The position numbers were made by a program, and so were the translations under genes. Positions 20,912-31,072 of a stretch of DNA of 47,430 nt are shown piece after piece. Each line of letters begins with the position of its first letter. Positions within the stretch are counted from its first letter, which is position 1. This DNA comes from Methylococcales bacterium (lineage in GTDB: Bacteria; Pseudomonadota; Gammaproteobacteria; Methylococcales; Methylomonadaceae): the NCBI GenBank assembly GCA_028712795.1, contig JAQTPT010000030.1, positions 1 through 47,430 on the forward strand, in the 5' to 3' direction. The notes under the pieces are model-generated. The model saw nothing but the letters and a program-made list of their open reading frames with translations. It searched no databases and was not told the DNA's origin.

Positions 20912-21999
20912 GCTCTTTGCTCCTGTAAGCGGCGTTTCAATAAGCCGACGATACCGTCAGGCAAAAGCAGGGTCACGACGATAAAAACAGCGCCTAGCGC
21001 AAACAGCCAAATTTCCGGCATCAGCCCGGTCAAGACAGTTTTGCTGTAATTTACCAGCACCGCCCCTATAATCGCGCCATACAAAGTGCCACGACCGCCC
21101 ATCGCAACCCAGACGACGATTTCCAGTGAGTTCAGCGGTGAAAACTCACTGGGGTTGATAATTCCGACCTGCGGGACATACAAGGCTCCCGCTACGCCAG
21201 CCAGCATTGCGGCGAAAACGAATATCCACAGTTTAAACATTTCAACACGGTAACCCAGGAAGCGCACCCGCGATTCCTGGGCACGGATCGCCGTCACCAC
21301 CCGGCCCAGCTTGGTATTGACCAGCCAGCGGCACAGTAAAAAAACGCTGATAAGGGTAATGCCGGATAACATCAGCAGCACGGCCCGCACGGCTTCCGAC
21401 TGGATATTAAAGCCGGCTATCTCTTTAAAATCGGTTAAGCCATTATTGCCGCCAAAGCCCATTTCATTGCGGAAAAAAGCCAGTAAAAGCGCATAAGTCA
21501 AGGCTTGGGTTATGATCGACAAATAAACGCCCGTCACTCTTGAGCGAAACGCCAACCAGCCGAAGACAAAAGCGAGGGCCCCGGGTGCCAGCAGCACCAT
21601 CAGCAGCGCAAACCAGAAGTGGTCGAAGCCTAGCCAGTACCACGGCAACTCTTTCCAGTTCAGGAACACCATAAAGTCGGGTAATAACGGATCCCCATAG
21701 ACGCCGCGCGTCCCGATCTGGCGCATTAAATACATGCCCATTGCATAGCCACCCAGCGCGAAAAATGCGCCATGCCCGAGCGCCAGAATACCGCAATAGC
21801 CCCATACCAGATCCAGCGACAGGCCCAGCAACGCAAAAGTCAGGTATTTACCGAGCACAGACACGGTATAGGCCGAAAAATGCAGCGGCGAATCGGCGGG
21901 GTATACCAGATTGCAGAAAGGGATGACGAAGGTGACCGCCGCCAGCACGATCAGCACGGTCGTGCAGGTTTTATCTTGTCCTAATGCTTTTAAGTTCAT
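20908..21999 (-). CDS. urtC: urea ABC transporter permease UrtC
   Basis: The 363-residue membrane protein is a LivM-type permease with about ten hydrophobic segments. GLSLDLVWGYCGILALGHGA and FALGGYAMGMYLMRQ, followed later by FGWLAFRSRVTGVYLSIITQ and WVAMGGRGTLYGAIIGA, are typical of UrtC. It forms the transmembrane channel with UrtB. It lies 32 bases after urtB and overlaps urtD by four bases. Confidence 0.95.
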   Translation of the reverse strand: MNLKALGQDKTCTTVLIVLAAVTFVIPFCNLVYPADSPLHFSAYTVSVLGKYLTFALLGLSLDLVWGYCGILALGHGAFFALGGYAMGMYLMRQIGTRGVYGDPLLPDFMVFLNWKELPWYWLGFDHFWFALLMVLLAPGALAFVFGWLAFRSRVTGVYLSIITQALTYALLLAFFRNEMGFGGNNGLTDFKEIAGFNIQSEAVRAVLLMLSGITLISVFLLCRWLVNTKLGRVVTAIRAQESRVRFLGYRVEMFKLWIFVFAAMLAGVAGALYVPQVGIINPSEFSPLNSLEIVVWVAMGGRGTLYGAIIGAVLVNYSKTVLTGLMPEIWLFALGAVFIVVTLLLPDGIVGLLKRRLQEQRA

Positions 22000-22031
22000 A
22001 TCAAATCCGCCTTCAAGTTATAAAAATCCAT

Positions 22032-23681
22032 CTACGAATCCGCTGCCCTGCCTTTTTGCGGAAACAATCCGCGCGGGCGTTTCTGGATAAATAAAATGAT
22101 AAAAACCAGCACCAGAATTTTTGCCAATACCGCTCCGGCAAAAGGTTCCAGGAATTTGTTGGCAATCCCGAGCGAAAAACCGGCCACAAGCGTGCCCAGC
22201 AAATTACCCACGCCGCCGAAGACGACGACCATGAAGGAATCGACAATATAGGCTTGACCCAGATTCGGTCCGACATTGGTAATCTGGCTTAACGCTACGC
22301 CGGCCACGCCGGCAATGCCCGAACCCAACCCGAACGTCATCGCATCCACCTTAGCGGTAGGAATACCCATCGCCTTGGCCATGTTGCGGTTCTGCGCCAC
22401 TGCCCGCACTTCCAATCCCAGCCGGGTATGTTTGAGAATTTGCAGCAGCAAAACAAACACCAGCAGACAGAACACCAGGATATAAAAGCGGTTCCAGGTC
22501 AGCGATAAAAAGTCGTTGATCTGCCATGAACCGCTCATCCACTCCGGCGTCGCAACGCTGCGGTTCAATGGGGAAAAAATTGAACGCACGCTTTGCTGGA
22601 GTATCAGGCTGACGCCGAAAGTTGCCAGCAGGGTTTCCAGCGGCCTGCCGTAGAGAAAGCGAATAATGCCCCGCTCTATCGCGACGCCAACCAGCGCGGA
22701 AATTACAAATGCCGCAGGAATCGCCAGCAACACCGAAACGCCCAGATAATTGGGCATCAATTGCTGGATCACGTAGGTGGTATAAGCGCCCAGCATCATC
22801 AGTTCGCCATGCGCCATATTGATGACACCCATGACGCCAAACGTAATCGCCAGACCGATTGCCGCCAATACCAGAACGGCGCCCAAACTCAAGCCGAAAA
22901 ATACCGTTTCTATCGTGCTGTAAAATTGCAAGCGGGTATTGATTTTGATCAAGGCCGCTTTGGCGACATTTCTTATATCGGCATCCGTTTCCAAATAATT
23001 TCCGCTTTCATCTTTTTCAACCATGGCATTCAAGCGGTTAACCACATCGAGACTATTGTGCTCTTTGAGCGCGTCAATGGCCTCCATGCGCACAGTCTTG
23101 TCACTGCTATTCATATCCCGCATCAAAAAGACCACCTTGATGGCTTGTTTGACGGTTTCATCTTTTTCGATGCCGGCTCTTGCCTTTAACAACGCCAACG
23201 CATTTTCATCGTCTTCATTACCCATGGCCTTGACAGCTGCCAGCCGGATAGCAGGGTCGTCGGCACTCAGTTCCAACTGGCCGATGATTTTTCTGAGCGA
23301 AACTCTAAGCTTGTTCGTTAAGTTAACTTTATTGACTGCCTCTCGTTCAACTGCGCCTAACGAGGCACCGCTAACCGCGTCACTGATGTCATAACCCTGA
23401 TGATTATCAGTACCGGTAACCAGTCTGGCATCGGACTTGAGCGTAAACAGCCGCCCGTCGAGCAATGCCTGCAATATGCCGAGACTGCGCGCATGTTTTA
23501 TCCCGGAAAGTTGCGTAATCGCCTTTTCGCGTTCCGGCATCGAACCCTGCTTGAGGTTGTTTAAGGCGTCAAGCAGCGGCTGCTGGGCTGATACGCCCTG
23601 ATCGCCATGAATGGCTAGCGAAAATACCAGCATCATTACAGCACTCAACCCGTGGTAACGCTTTAATGAATTCGCTTTCAT
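22032..23681 (-). CDS. urtB: urea ABC transporter permease UrtB
   Basis: UrtB is the LivH-type permease partner of UrtC. The 549-residue product carries a long N-terminal extension with a signal peptide and HEAT-like helical repeats (residues ~30-240, for example REKAITQLSGIKHARSLGIL and DDPAIRLAAVKAMGNEDDEN), the normal build of UrtB, and then the permease domain starting near FFGLSLGAVLVLAAIGLAIT with GVMGVINMAHGELMMLGAYT. ATG 23681 is chosen over an upstream TTG because GGGAG precedes it. It lies 116 bases after urtA. Confidence 0.95.
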   Translation of the reverse strand: MKANSLKRYHGLSAVMMLVFSLAIHGDQGVSAQQPLLDALNNLKQGSMPEREKAITQLSGIKHARSLGILQALLDGRLFTLKSDARLVTGTDNHQGYDISDAVSGASLGAVEREAVNKVNLTNKLRVSLRKIIGQLELSADDPAIRLAAVKAMGNEDDENALALLKARAGIEKDETVKQAIKVVFLMRDMNSSDKTVRMEAIDALKEHNSLDVVNRLNAMVEKDESGNYLETDADIRNVAKAALIKINTRLQFYSTIETVFFGLSLGAVLVLAAIGLAITFGVMGVINMAHGELMMLGAYTTYVIQQLMPNYLGVSVLLAIPAAFVISALVGVAIERGIIRFLYGRPLETLLATFGVSLILQQSVRSIFSPLNRSVATPEWMSGSWQINDFLSLTWNRFYILVFCLLVFVLLLQILKHTRLGLEVRAVAQNRNMAKAMGIPTAKVDAMTFGLGSGIAGVAGVALSQITNVGPNLGQAYIVDSFMVVVFGGVGNLLGTLVAGFSLGIANKFLEPFAGAVLAKILVLVFIILFIQKRPRGLFPQKGRAADS

Positions 23682-23797
23682 TTCATCTCCCAAGCGGCAG
23701 ATTGGATGTCCAAAAACCTAACCCAATCCGCCGTACTTAATGTTGGCGCAATACCCTTTCGAATTGCGCCCTGCAAACCATGTCTTACTGCCTACAA

Positions 23798-25105
23798 TTA
23801 TTTATAAGTCTGTCCCGAACACTTTTTGGTCTTAGTGTTGAAATTTCCGCAACTGATAGGCGCTGTCCAGTCGGCAATAATAGGCTTGCTTTCCGGCAGG
23901 AAGTCAGACCAGGCATCCCCATCGATCAGTTTGTTGGTTTGCCAGACCGTCATGAATTGACCGTCGTCCTGAATTTCGCCGATCAATACCGGCTTACTGA
24001 TGTGATGGTTAGGCAACATCTTGGAAGTGCCACCGGTCAGGTTTGGAAACTCAATGCCAATGAGCGCTTTTTGCACCGCTTCAGGATCGGTGGTGCCGGC
24101 TTTTTCCACCGCTTTCACCCACATATTGAAACCGATGTAATGCGCTTCCATTGGATCGTTGGTCACGCGTTTAGGATTTTTGATAAAGTCATGCCATTGC
24201 TTGATAAAGGCAGCATTTTTGGTGGTATCGACACTCATGAAGTAATTCCAGGCCGCCAGATGTCCCACCAGCGGTTTGGTATCCATGCCCGACAACTCTT
24301 CTTCACCGACTGAAAACGCAATGACCGGTATCTTTTCAGCGGAAATGCCCTGATTGCCCAATTCCTTGTAGAACGGTATATTGGCATCCCCGTTAATGGT
24401 TGAAACAACTGCGGTTTTCTTTCCGGCCGAGCCGAATTTCTTGATGTCAGCGACGATGCTTTGCCAATCAGAATGACCGAACGGCGTATAGTTAATCATG
24501 ATGTCTTTCTTCGGGACGCCTTTGGCTTTTAAATAAGCCTCCAGTATCTTGTTGGTCGTACGCGGATAAACATAGTCCGTTCCAGCCAGTACCCAGCGTT
24601 TGACTTTTAAATCGTTCATCAAATAATCGACGGCAGGTATCGCCTGTTGATTCGGCGCGGCACCGGTATAAAAGACGTTTTTGGACGACTCTTCCCCTTC
24701 ATATTGCACAGGGTAGAAAAGCAAGCCATTAAGTTCCTCCAAAACCGGCAAGACTGACTTGCGCGACACCGAGGTCCAGCAGCCAAAGATGGCGGCTACT
24801 TTATCCTTGGTCAGCAGTTCGCGGGCTTTTTCTGCAAATAGCGGCCAGTTGGAAGCCGGATCGACGACGACCGCTTCGAGTTTTTTACCGAGCAAACCGC
24901 CTTTTTTGTTCTGCTCATCAATTAACATCAACATGGTATCTTTCAGTGTGGTTTCACTAATCGCCATGGTTCCCGACAATGAATGCAGCACGCCTACCTT
25001 GATGGTATCTTCGGCTTGGACGGAGGCGGCGAATACCATCACCGCCATGGCGATAGTAGCCAGTAGCTTATTAGCTCCGGATTTTCGTAAAATGATGTTG
25101 AACAT
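23798..25105 (-). CDS. urtA: urea ABC transporter substrate-binding protein UrtA
   Basis: UrtA is the periplasmic receptor that delivers urea to UrtBC. The 435-residue product has an export signal (LLATIAMAVMVFAASVQAED) and then IKVGVLHSLSGTMAISETTL, the hallmark start of mature UrtA. FGCWTSVSRKSVLPVLEELN and LFYPVQYEGEESSKNVFYTG are further family segments. AAGGAG lies eight bases ahead of the ATG. Only 33 bases separate it from the upstream porin gene, which suggests one transcript. The 116-base gap to urtB is the longest inside the transporter operon. Confidence 0.96.
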   Translation of the reverse strand: MFNIILRKSGANKLLATIAMAVMVFAASVQAEDTIKVGVLHSLSGTMAISETTLKDTMLMLIDEQNKKGGLLGKKLEAVVVDPASNWPLFAEKARELLTKDKVAAIFGCWTSVSRKSVLPVLEELNGLLFYPVQYEGEESSKNVFYTGAAPNQQAIPAVDYLMNDLKVKRWVLAGTDYVYPRTTNKILEAYLKAKGVPKKDIMINYTPFGHSDWQSIVADIKKFGSAGKKTAVVSTINGDANIPFYKELGNQGISAEKIPVIAFSVGEEELSGMDTKPLVGHLAAWNYFMSVDTTKNAAFIKQWHDFIKNPKRVTNDPMEAHYIGFNMWVKAVEKAGTTDPEAVQKALIGIEFPNLTGGTSKMLPNHHISKPVLIGEIQDDGQFMTVWQTNKLIDGDAWSDFLPESKPIIADWTAPISCGNFNTKTKKCSGQTYK

Positions 25106-25138
25106 GTTTTGACTCCTTAGCTTCGTTTGAATAGTTGA

Positions 25139-26425
25139 TTAAATTTGGACTTGAACGCCGAGCTTGATTGCGTTGACAAAGGTTCCGTTGGCAGCCGGAT
25201 TCCAAATGGGCCCCCCGCCGGAGAGGTCGCCACCTTGCCACAACAGCGAGAGGCGTGCGTTGTGGCCGTCGATGACGTAGTTCACTCCTGATTCATATTC
25301 GCTTTGAGACGGCCCGTTCTGTGTATAGACTTCTGTGTACATGACATAGGGCTGGAACTGGCCTATCCCGATCTTTTGGGGGATCAGATAAAGCAGGTTG
25401 GTGTTGAAGGCGCTGCCTTGGAATCCGGTTGTGAGGCCGCCGCCACCGCCGCCGACGAGGAAGGTATTGGTGTTAGTGCCGGGGCCTGGAGCGCCGTCGC
25501 GATAGCCGATGCCGAAATGCTTGTATTCGCCGTTGAAGGTCAGCACGCCCATATTATCGGGGATTAACTTTTCGAACTTTACGTCACCGCCGAGGAGGGT
25601 GAAATTGCCCGGGCGTTCAAAACTTCCCGCGCCATCCTGCTGATACTGGTTAAAGAAACCCACCGTAAGCACGTCGCCGTCGGCGCCGTAGGCGGTGCCA
25701 CCGGTATAGTAGCCCGGCGCTTTCTCCACATTCAGTATGTTATAGGCGATACGAGAGGCGTAAAGCACATTGCTGTCGACATTGGCGGTTGGCCCGCCAG
25801 TTGTGTAGTTAGTGCGTTTCAAGCCCTCGAACACGCCGAATACGTATTTCAGATGGCCGTCAAGCGCGGCGCCCCAGAAGTTGGCACCTTCGTCACGTCC
25901 GAAGGTACCGGCATCCGGCCCCGGCAGCACGTTCTGAATAGTCGAATCGGACGGCTCGAATGGCATCTTGAAGGGTTCGTAAGTGGCGCTGTAAAAAGGC
26001 CCGTTCATTTCAATACGGCCTTCGGGCACCAGTTGGCGGCCGCCCCAGAGATTGATGTAGGGATTGTATTCAAATTGCACGATGCCATCCAGAACACGGA
26101 TGTCGCCGCCGTCAGCACAATTCGCGCATTCGGTATTGAAGGTTAACTTGATGTACTTGTGGATTTGGGCGTTCATGTACAGACGGAGATTGTTCAGACG
26201 GAAATCGTTCGACCATTTGTTACCGTTAGTTCCCGCATTATCCTCCGCTGACTGGAAGCTGGTTCTTATTCCGACGCCGATACTGATCCATTTGGTGTCA
26301 TCTATTTTAAAGGTTGCTCCGGCTTGTGATGCCGGCGTATAACCGGCAGCCAGGGTAGCTAAAGTTATTGCAGGCAGAAGCCGGATATTCCATGCTTTAG
26401 CCTTTGTTTCTTTAGAAGCGATCAT
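25139..26425 (-). CDS. outer-membrane porin, probably for urea or short amides
   Basis: The 428-residue protein starts with a cleavable export signal ending near YTPASQAGA, then alternates polar/hydrophobic strands (WISIGVGIRTSFQSAEDN, RLNNLRLYMNAQIHKYIKLT, FEYNPYINLWGGRQLVPEGR) and ends in KLGVQVQI, consistent with a trimeric-porin-like beta barrel of the phosphate-selective porin O/P type. Its position directly in front of urtA on the same strand, 33 bases away, suggests it admits urea through the outer membrane. That substrate is inferred only from context. The start ATG 26425 has a weak ribosome-binding site. Confidence 0.8.
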   Translation of the reverse strand: MIASKETKAKAWNIRLLPAITLATLAAGYTPASQAGATFKIDDTKWISIGVGIRTSFQSAEDNAGTNGNKWSNDFRLNNLRLYMNAQIHKYIKLTFNTECANCADGGDIRVLDGIVQFEYNPYINLWGGRQLVPEGRIEMNGPFYSATYEPFKMPFEPSDSTIQNVLPGPDAGTFGRDEGANFWGAALDGHLKYVFGVFEGLKRTNYTTGGPTANVDSNVLYASRIAYNILNVEKAPGYYTGGTAYGADGDVLTVGFFNQYQQDGAGSFERPGNFTLLGGDVKFEKLIPDNMGVLTFNGEYKHFGIGYRDGAPGPGTNTNTFLVGGGGGGLTTGFQGSAFNTNLLYLIPQKIGIGQFQPYVMYTEVYTQNGPSQSEYESGVNYVIDGHNARLSLLWQGGDLSGGGPIWNPAANGTFVNAIKLGVQVQI

Positions 26426-26549
26426 AGTAGGAACCCCAATTAATAATGCATAAAACTTGATTTGAATTCGGATAACTCATCAGGTTTATCCATGTACAGC
26501 CAAATTGATTCGGCTTAGGGGCATTATTTTGTCTTTGGCATAAAATGCT

Positions 26550-26587
26550 CAATACGTCATGTGACTCATCAGTCAAATGACGTATTG
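26550..26587. repeat. 38-bp inverted repeat between divergent genes
   Basis: Two 17-base arms (CAATACGTCATGTGACT at 26550-26566 and its near-complement at 26571-26587) match at 16 of 17 positions around a CATC loop. It sits in the 200-base region between the porin/urt operon and the divergent lipoprotein gene, so it could be an operator for one or both. It has no T run and does not look like an intrinsic terminator. Confidence 0.7.
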
Positions 26588-26643
26588 CTGAGAGGTTGCA
26601 ACAGACTTAAAGTAATCAAAACTCAATAACCTTGTGGAACTTC

Positions 26644-27690
<1,047 letters not shown>

Positions 27691-27864
27691 GACGACAAGA
27701 CTTGTTCACGAAGGCCGGGTGCGCTTGAGTGCCAGGATAGTCATGACCGAATAAAAGCGGGGTGCGGAAAATGGATCAGAAATGAATGTCGTAATGCAAC
27801 ACAATTCATTTGAGATGGTGGCATTTTTACCCAGTATCACTAATCAACAGCCCAAGGATTCGCT

Positions 27865-28536
27865 ATGTTAACCGTTGAAATTAATGCCGAACCAGAAGCA
27901 ATTATTATTGAAGTAGCCAAAACAGCCGTTGTTATGATTGATATGCAGCGCGATTTCATTGAACCCGGCGGTTTTGGGGAATCCCTTGGCAATGATGTTT
28001 CATTACTCTCGGCAGCCATTGAGCCATGCCAGGCTTTACTGAGTGCCGCAAGGCAAATTGGCATGCTGGTAATTCATACCCGTGAGGGTCATCTCCCCGA
28101 TATGTCTGATGCGCACAAGGCCAAAGTTGAGCGCGGCGATCCCAGTGTGCGTATCGGGCAAATGGGGCCGATGGGCCGTATCCTGATCCGTGGCGAGCCA
28201 GGGCAGGACATCATCTCTGAACTGTATCCGCAAGCGGGAGAACCGGTCATAGACAAACCCGGAAAGGGCGCATTTTATGCAACCGGCCTCCAGTCCATCC
28301 TGCAAAAAAATGCCATTGAAAACTTGATTGTCTGCGGCGTCACCACCGAGGTCTGCGTACATACCACCATCAGGGAGGCGAATGATCGAGGCTACCGCTG
28401 CATCGTACCCGGAGATTGTTGTGGCTCCTACATACCCGAGTTTCATGAAGTGGGTCTACGCATGATTAAGTCACAAAGCGGTATTTTCGGATGGGTCACA
28501 AATTCAGATGCTATTTTGACTGCACTAAACGAGTAA
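27865..28536 (+). CDS. cysteine hydrolase, probable triuret hydrolase (TrtA-like)
   Basis: The 223-residue protein belongs to the isochorismatase-like cysteine hydrolases. The catalytic triad is visible as Asp26 in VVMIDMQRDFIEPGG, Lys131 in VIDKPGKGAF and Cys164 in CGVTTEVCVHTT. It is clearly related to the biuret hydrolase encoded at 30237, sharing HTREGH, GRILIRGEPG and DKPGKG, but it lacks the WRSQQMGAGIGD segment and differs before the active site. A known triuret hydrolase of this family is found beside biuH and an allophanate hydrolase gene, and the same arrangement here makes triuret (to carboxybiuret, then biuret) the leading substrate. Ureidoacrylate or another amide cannot be excluded. 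AAGGA lies seven bases before the ATG; it heads the cluster. Confidence 0.7.
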   Translation: MLTVEINAEPEAIIIEVAKTAVVMIDMQRDFIEPGGFGESLGNDVSLLSAAIEPCQALLSAARQIGMLVIHTREGHLPDMSDAHKAKVERGDPSVRIGQMGPMGRILIRGEPGQDIISELYPQAGEPVIDKPGKGAFYATGLQSILQKNAIENLIVCGVTTEVCVHTTIREANDRGYRCIVPGDCCGSYIPEFHEVGLRMIKSQSGIFGWVTNSDAILTALNE

Positions 28537-28587
28537 AGCAAAACCGATGTAATTTTTAATCTTCTATATCAATGGCAAGAGGGCATT

Positions 28588-30177
28588 ATGAAAACAATAT
28601 CAAAAGTTAACATTTGGACACCTGGAGACTGGAACGCTTACTTTGGCTTTGGCACAAATATCCTGGTCAATCTGCTGGTATTGACCGGCCTCTTAAGGTT
28701 TGTACTGAAAATGCCCGATGAGTTGGTATTCGGGCGTATTCTTCCGGCAGCTGGACTCATGCTCTTTCTGAGCACAATCTATTACGCCTGGCTGGCTTAC
28801 AAGCTGGCGCAAAGCAGCGGCAGGGCTGATGTCTGCGCCCTGCCTTCAGGCATTAGCGTGCCGCATATGTTTGTGGTAGTTTTTGTCATCATGTTGCCTA
28901 TTTCGCTCACAAGCGGCGACCCTGTCAAGGGTTGGGAAGCGGGTCTGGCTTGGGTATTCATTCAAAGCTTTGTATTGATGATAGGTGGTTTTATCGCTCC
29001 TTTTATCCGCAGGCTTACCCCGCGTGCCGCACTGTTAGGCACCTTGGCCGGGGTATCAATTGCTTTCATCTCCTTGCGGCCAGCATTGGAAATGTTCATG
29101 ACGCCAGTAGTGGGCATAGTGTGCTTCTCCATTATCCTGGCTAGCTGGTTCGGCGGCGTGCGCTATTTCAAAGGCATTCCGGCAGGATTGGTCGCCATTG
29201 CCGCAGGAACGCTAATAGCCTGGGGTTCTACCGCCCTGGGTTTAAATTACGGAGGCATGAGTTTGGATAATGTATCCGCATCGTTCGCTCATTTTGGTTT
29301 CTCGTTGCCACTACCCGCTATTGACCATGTTTTTTCCGGGTTTGAGTTTTTGGGCGTAATCTTAGTGACGGCGATTCCGTTCGGCATTTATGACCTGGTT
29401 GAAGCCATGGATAATGTGGAAAGCGCGGCGGCAGGCGGGGACAACTACCCGACTACGCGTGTTCTGTGTGCCGATGGCGTCGTCAGCCTGATTGGCTGCA
29501 TGATGGGCAACCCGTTTATCAACGCCGTGTATATAGGTCACCCTGGCTGGAAATCCATGGGCGGCCGCATAGGCTATTCCGCCGCTACCGGAGTCACCGT
29601 ACTGGTGCTGTCCTGGATGGGTATCATCGCGCTCATGGCGTCACTGATACCTGTCGTCGCCATTTCACCGATCCTGCTTTATATCGGCATGCTGATCGGC
29701 GCGCAGGCCTTCCAGGAGACGCCAAGAAGTCATGCACCGGCCATCATACTGGCGTTGATGCCGAATCTTGCTGCCTGGGGAAAGCTGCAAATTGATAGTG
29801 CCTTAGGGGCTGCGGGCACCACTGCCACAACGGTCGGCCTGGATAAACTGGGAAAATCAGGGGTTCTGTATCATGGCCTGGAAGTGCTCGGTGGCGGAGC
29901 CATTCTTGGCGGCTTGATGCTAGGCGCGATAGCCGCTTTAATTATCGAACGTGAACTGGTCAAAGCCGCCCTGTTTTCGCTGGCAGCAGCAACATTTACT
30001 TTTGTTGGCTTGATGCACGGTGAAGCCATCGGCTGGGCTCAATCGTTGCCCGTTGCTTTTAGTTACGTTGGCGTGGCCGGCATCCTTCTGGTATCGGCAA
30101 AGTACGCCAAAGTGACCGTAGCAGAGGAAATCACAGCAGCATCCGGGGAACTTATTGAAGCGGTACAAGAAGCCTGA
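28588..30177 (+). CDS. NCS2-type permease (xanthine/uracil family)
   Basis: The 529-residue protein has 12 or more hydrophobic segments. Features of the nucleobase-cation symporter 2 superfamily include ALPSGISVPHMFVVVFVIML near residue 90, GVSIAFISLRPALEMFM, and IPFGIYDLVEAMDNVESAAA followed by GGDNYPTTRVLCADG, resembling the conserved QxxG/D region of AzgA-like and related permeases. It lies between the two cysteine hydrolase genes, 51 bases after the first and 59 before the second, so it most likely imports the substrate of the pathway (triuret, biuret or a related ureide). Substrate is inferred from context. GAGGG precedes the ATG. Confidence 0.85.
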   Translation: MKTISKVNIWTPGDWNAYFGFGTNILVNLLVLTGLLRFVLKMPDELVFGRILPAAGLMLFLSTIYYAWLAYKLAQSSGRADVCALPSGISVPHMFVVVFVIMLPISLTSGDPVKGWEAGLAWVFIQSFVLMIGGFIAPFIRRLTPRAALLGTLAGVSIAFISLRPALEMFMTPVVGIVCFSIILASWFGGVRYFKGIPAGLVAIAAGTLIAWGSTALGLNYGGMSLDNVSASFAHFGFSLPLPAIDHVFSGFEFLGVILVTAIPFGIYDLVEAMDNVESAAAGGDNYPTTRVLCADGVVSLIGCMMGNPFINAVYIGHPGWKSMGGRIGYSAATGVTVLVLSWMGIIALMASLIPVVAISPILLYIGMLIGAQAFQETPRSHAPAIILALMPNLAAWGKLQIDSALGAAGTTATTVGLDKLGKSGVLYHGLEVLGGGAILGGLMLGAIAALIIERELVKAALFSLAAATFTFVGLMHGEAIGWAQSLPVAFSYVGVAGILLVSAKYAKVTVAEEITAASGELIEAVQEA

Positions 30178-30236
30178 CCTGAGTGGAGCTATAAAAGGCT
30201 TACCGCAAGTTTTCATTCAGCCAATGAGGTATCACT

Positions 30237-30917
30237 ATGCATAAATATTTATCCAGCGAACCCTATCCCTACCCTTATAACGGTGACTTAAAACCGGAAA
30301 ACACCTGCCTGATCATCATCGACATGCAGTTTGACTTTTGCGGCGTAGGCGGTTACATCGATAAAATGGGTTACGACCTGGCACTGACCAGGGCGCCCAT
30401 CGCACCGATAAGCAGGGTTCTGGAAACCTGCCGCAAGCTGGGCTTTCACATTATCCATACCCGCGAGGGGCATAGACCTGATCTGTCCGACCTGCCTGAT
30501 AACAAACGCTGGCGGAGTCAGCAGATGGGCGCAGGCATTGGCGATGCCGGGCCATGCGGACGAATACTGGTACGCGGCGAACCCGGCTGGGAAATTATCC
30601 CTGAATTAGCTCCATTGGCGGGCGAACCCATCATCGACAAACCGGGCAAAGGTTCTTTTTATGCCACCGACCTGGATTTGCTGCTGCATAATCGCGGTAT
30701 CAACAATATCGTTCTGACCGGAATCACGACAGACGTTTGCGTCCACACCACGATGCGCGACGCCAATGACCGGGGTTACGAATGCGTGTTGTTGGCCGAC
30801 TGCTGCGGCGCGACCGATGCCGGCAATCATCAGGCCGCCTTAAATATGATCAAGATGCAGGGCGGCGTATTTGGCGCGGTATCGGATTCGGAAAACTTCA
30901 TCGCAGCCATTTCATGA
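30237..30917 (+). CDS. biuH: biuret amidohydrolase BiuH
   Basis: BiuH cleaves biuret to allophanate and ammonia. The 226-residue product matches the characterised rhizobial enzyme through long stretches I recognise, including PYPYPYNGDLKPENTCLIII, HIIHTREGHRPDLSDLPDNK, RWRSQQMGAGIGDAGPCGRI and GITTDVCVHTTMRDANDRGY. The catalytic Asp29, Lys135 and Cys168 keep exactly the spacing of the known triad (106 and 33 residues apart). Its stop codon overlaps the ATG of a small frame (ATGA at 30914-30917) leading to the allophanate hydrolase gene, which acts on its product. Confidence 0.9.
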   Translation: MHKYLSSEPYPYPYNGDLKPENTCLIIIDMQFDFCGVGGYIDKMGYDLALTRAPIAPISRVLETCRKLGFHIIHTREGHRPDLSDLPDNKRWRSQQMGAGIGDAGPCGRILVRGEPGWEIIPELAPLAGEPIIDKPGKGSFYATDLDLLLHNRGINNIVLTGITTDVCVHTTMRDANDRGYECVLLADCCGATDAGNHQAALNMIKMQGGVFGAVSDSENFIAAIS

Positions 30918-31072
30918 ACGCGGCGGACATCATCAAGATGCAGCGGAATTTCATCGAACCCGGCGACATAACTGGTTTGGCGTGCCTTGGGAGACCCCGG
31001 TTATCGAAGCGAGTCATGACCCGTCCAGCCGAGCCGCTCTTTACAGCCTTAAACCGCAGGGTATCGCCTTGA
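30914..31072 (+). CDS. 52-codon linking ORF between biuH and atzF
   Basis: This small frame starts at an ATG overlapping the biuH stop (ATGA) and ends at a TGA that overlaps the TTG start of atzF (TTGA at 31069-31072), so it fills the entire gap in a coupled fashion. It begins MNAADIIKMQRNFIEPGD, echoing IDMQRDFIEPGG of the cysteine hydrolase at 27865, and the DNA of both sites shares ATGCAGCG and TTTCAT and GAACCCGGCG. The remainder (ITGLACLGRPRLSKR on) has no recognisable family. It may be a remnant of a third hydrolase copy kept as a translational bridge. Whether a stable peptide is made is unknown. Confidence 0.4.
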   Translation: MNAADIIKMQRNFIEPGDITGLACLGRPRLSKRVMTRPAEPLFTALNRRVSP

